From Galactobacter valiniphilus (GTDB lineage: Bacteria; Actinomycetota; Actinomycetes; Actinomycetales; Micrococcaceae): DNA of 64,000 nucleotides. Positions 62,095 to 64,000 of the stretch are shown here, piece after piece. The position numbers and the translations under genes are program-made. How positions within the stretch are numbered: the stretch's first letter is position 1; each line of letters opens with the position of its first letter. The notes beneath the pieces are model-generated. The model worked only from the letters and a program-made list of their open reading frames with translations, was not told where the DNA came from and made no database searches. Location of the stretch: contig NZ_QQXK01000008.1 in the NCBI RefSeq assembly GCF_003575975.1, positions 62,001 through 126,000 on the forward strand, written 5' to 3'.

Positions 62095-64000
62095 TTGCGC
62101 TCGTCCCCAGCGTCCAGCACGTCCGGGGAGAAGCCCTCCTCGGCCGAGTCCTCGTCGTCATGATCGCCGCCCGTCAGGGCGTCCTCGTCGTCGTCGAGCT
62201 CCTCGCCCTCACCGTAGGTATCGGTGAGCGGGTCGGCGAAGCCCTCGGGCAGCAGGTCGCCGTCCTCGTCCTCGCCGGCGGGGGCGAGCTCGCGCACGCC
62301 GTCCTCGGCATCGACGTTGGCCTCGGGGGCGCCGAAGCCGGCGGCCACGGAAGCGGCCGGCAGATCGGCGTCGCCCTGACCCTGCAGGTCCACACCGTCC
62401 TCGTCGTCCTCATCGGAGGCGCCCAGGTCGACGATCTCGGGCTCCTCGCCCAGATCCAGGCCGAGCGCGCGCTCGGCCACGGCGATGCGGGAGCGCCAGT
62501 CGGCGGACTCCTCGTCACGGCCGGCGGCCTCGAGGGCGTCGGCGTAGGCCTCGAAGAGACGCGGGGAGAAGGAGAAGGCGCGGTTGCGGTCCAGCCCCTT
62601 GATCTCCAGGGCCTTGACGGCGGAATCGGCATCCTCGGCGTCGAGGAACAGGCCGGCCTTGACGATGGCCACCTCGACGGCGGCGGCACCGGTGAGGGCC
62701 TGGGCCTCCGGGGAATTCACGGTCTCCATGGCCTTCTCGGGGCGGCCCAGGGCGCGCTCGCAATCGGCCATGATGGCGAGGTGATCGTCCACGCCGGAGA
62801 TGCGGCGGAAGGTGCGCAGCTCGCGCAGCGCCTCATGGAAGTCGCCGGCGGCGTAGGCCGTCAGGCCCACGGCCTCGCGGACCAGACCGACGCGGCCACC
62901 GCGACGGCTGGCCGCCTGCGCGTGGGACAGCGCCAACGCGGGGTCGACATCGATGTAGCGGGCGGCCATGACAAGGTGCTTGGCGACCCACGGGCGGTTG
63001 CGCTCGTCGAGGTACTGCAGCTCGCGCTGCACGGTCTTGTCCAGCTCGGTGCCGTCGACGTCCTTGTCGATGTCCGGGGACTTCTCGCGCCCCTCGCGGT
63101 TGGCGGCGCGCACGTCGCCACCGGAGCGCTCGTTCAGATCGCGGACGGGCCCGCGGCCCTTGCCACCGCGGTCGCCACGGTCGCCACGGTCGTCGCGACG
63201 GAAGCCACCCTCGCGACGGTCACCGCCCTGACGGCGGTCGCCGCGATCCTGACGCGACCCACGGTCGTCGGAGCGACGCTCCCCGCGGAAGCCGCCCTCG
63301 CGGCGGTCGCCGCCGCGGTTGTCGCGATCGTCGCGACGGAAGCCACCGTCCCGGCGATCCCCGCCCTGACGGCGGTCACCACTGAAACCACCCTCACGAC
63401 GATCCCCACGGTCCTGACGCGGGCCGCGATCGTCCGAACGGCGGTCGCCGCCGAAACCGCGGTTGTCGCGGTCATCGCGGCGACGCTCGCCGCCAAAGCC
63501 ACCCTCGCGGCGACCCCCGCCGAAGCCGCCCTGGCGGCGGCCGCCGCCGCGGTCGTTGCCGTCGTCACGGCGGTAACCGCCCTCACGACGATCGCCACCG
63601 AAACCACGGTTATCGCGATCGTCGCGACGACGATCGTCGCCGAAACCACCCTCGCGACGATCCCCGCCGCGGAAATCACGGTCGTCGCGACGACGGTCGC
63701 CGCCCCGGAAGCCACCCTCGCGACGGTCCCCGCCGCGGAAGCCACCCTGGCCACGATCGTTGCGGTCATCGCGACGGAAGCCGCCCTCGCGACGCTCGCC
63801 ACCGAAGCCGCCCTGGCGGCGGTCGCCGCCGCGGTTGTCACGGTCATCACGGCGGAAGCCGCCCTCACGACGCTCGCCACCGAAACCACGGTTGTCACGG
63901 TCGTCGCGACGACGGTCGCCGCCCCGGAAGCCACCCTCGCGACGGTCCTCGCCGCGGAAGCCACCCTGGCCACGATCGTTGCGGTCATCGCGACGGAAGC
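62091..64000 (-). CDS. Protein with long Arg/Gly/Asp repeat N-region and helical TPR-like domain (5' end missing)
   Basis: The frame is open on the minus strand from the window end to the TGA at 62091, at least 636 codons. Bases 64000-63130 encode a low-complexity region of repeated motifs such as GGFRRDDRDNRG, GGFRGEDRREGG and GGFGGERREGG, similar in composition to RGG/FRG RNA-binding tails. The last ~345 residues, from RDLNERSGGDVRAANREGRE, are helical: TVQRELQYLDERNRPWVAKH, ARYIDVDPALALSHAQAASR, ADCERALGRPEKAMETVNSP and DALEAAGRDEESADWRSRI resemble degenerate TPR units. An acidic tail ends it. The helical part could start at an internal GTG (63113), but the uninterrupted frame and consistent R/G/D coding argue for one long protein. 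Function unknown. Confidence 0.8.
   Translation of the reverse strand, partial: FRRDDRNDRGQGGFRGEDRREGGFRGGDRRRDDRDNRGFGGERREGGFRRDDRDNRGGDRRQGGFGGERREGGFRRDDRNDRGQGGFRGGDRREGGFRGGDRRRDDRDFRGGDRREGGFGDDRRRDDRDNRGFGGDRREGGYRRDDGNDRGGGRRQGGFGGGRREGGFGGERRRDDRDNRGFGGDRRSDDRGPRQDRGDRREGGFSGDRRQGGDRRDGGFRRDDRDNRGGDRREGGFRGERRSDDRGSRQDRGDRRQGGDRREGGFRRDDRGDRGDRGGKGRGPVRDLNERSGGDVRAANREGREKSPDIDKDVDGTELDKTVQRELQYLDERNRPWVAKHLVMAARYIDVDPALALSHAQAASRRGGRVGLVREAVGLTAYAAGDFHEALRELRTFRRISGVDDHLAIMADCERALGRPEKAMETVNSPEAQALTGAAAVEVAIVKAGLFLDAEDADSAVKALEIKGLDRNRAFSFSPRLFEAYADALEAAGRDEESADWRSRIAVAERALGLDLGEEPEIVDLGASDEDDEDGVDLQGQGDADLPAASVAAGFGAPEANVDAEDGVRELAPAGEDEDGDLLPEGFADPLTDTYGEGEELDDDEDALTGGDHDDEDSAEEGFSPDVLDAGDERK
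63682..64000 (-). repeat. 219-bp in-frame direct repeat
   Basis: Bases 63682-63781 recur at 63901-64000, 219 bases (73 codons) apart, with one mismatch in the 100 bases seen (TCCCC against TCCTC). The second copy runs off the window. The repeat keeps the minus-strand reading frame of the Arg/Gly/Asp-rich region, and more diverged copies occur from about 63500. Confidence 0.85.

Noticed and set aside
63130-64000. CRISPR-like repeat array
   Set aside because: Repeat units are variable, not separated by unique spacers, and stay in one coding frame giving Arg/Gly/Asp motifs; it is protein-coding low complexity.

Overview
The window looks like chromosome from a high-GC Gram-positive actinobacterium, most likely a member of the Micrococcales (Micrococcaceae-like); I cannot name the species. 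Reasons: G+C well above 65% by eye, frequent GTG starts, many 4-base ATGA/GTGA gene overlaps, several genes with a TAnnnT -10 box only 7-8 bases before the start (leaderless mRNAs), an LAxTG sortase E-type anchor, and actinobacterial gene orders (parA-scpA-scpB-rluB-tyrA-cmk-der; HAD-small ORF-tlyA-nadK-recN ... pyrG-nudix-xerD). No rRNA, tRNA, insertion sequence, prophage or CRISPR array was seen. No gap between genes exceeds 300 bases.

Layout. 1-5.1 kb: a galactoside-type ABC import operon (binding protein, two permeases) running into a broken GH35 beta-galactosidase and a galactokinase that has lost its N-terminal part; the two remnants are joined by a deletion. 5.2-9.1 kb: GntR regulator, MFS exporter, a Tat-exported lipoprotein of the intradiol dioxygenase family and an unknown protein. 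9.2-14.4 kb: argG, an LAxTG surface protein and three proteins of unknown role. 14.4-21.6 kb, minus strand: housekeeping run der, cmk, tyrA, rluB, scpB, scpA, parA. 21.8-25.9 kb: dctA-type dicarboxylate carrier divergent from a CitA/CitB-type two-component pair, with one AT-rich palindrome midway. 25.9-32.3 kb: methylcitrate pathway, prpE divergent from gntR-prpD-prpB-prpC, with two TGTATACA operators.

32.5-49.4 kb is the accessory-looking part: an ornithine cyclodeaminase-like gene broken by an in-frame TGA, a ribose-type (CUT2) ABC importer, a degenerate hydantoinase-A-like protein, a DUF917 protein, a PucR regulator, a small ferredoxin-like-fold protein, a full hydantoinase/oxoprolinase pair HyuA-HyuB, an amidohydrolase, an M17 aminopeptidase and a cyclophilin. 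I read this as an uptake-and-opening system for a cyclic amide or similar ring compound. The substrate is unknown, and this is the best candidate for an undescribed system in the window.

50.4-53.4 kb: gluconate module gntR / gntK-gntP. 53.5-64 kb, minus strand: a small HTH-like protein, xerD, Nudix ADP-ribose pyrophosphatase, pyrG, recN, nadK, tlyA, a 61-aa protein, a HAD phosphatase and the C-terminal part of a protein with a long Arg/Gly/Asp-rich repeat region that runs off the window. Regulation looks local: each catabolic module has its own regulator next to an inverted repeat, and most convergent gene pairs are separated by strong GC-rich hairpins.
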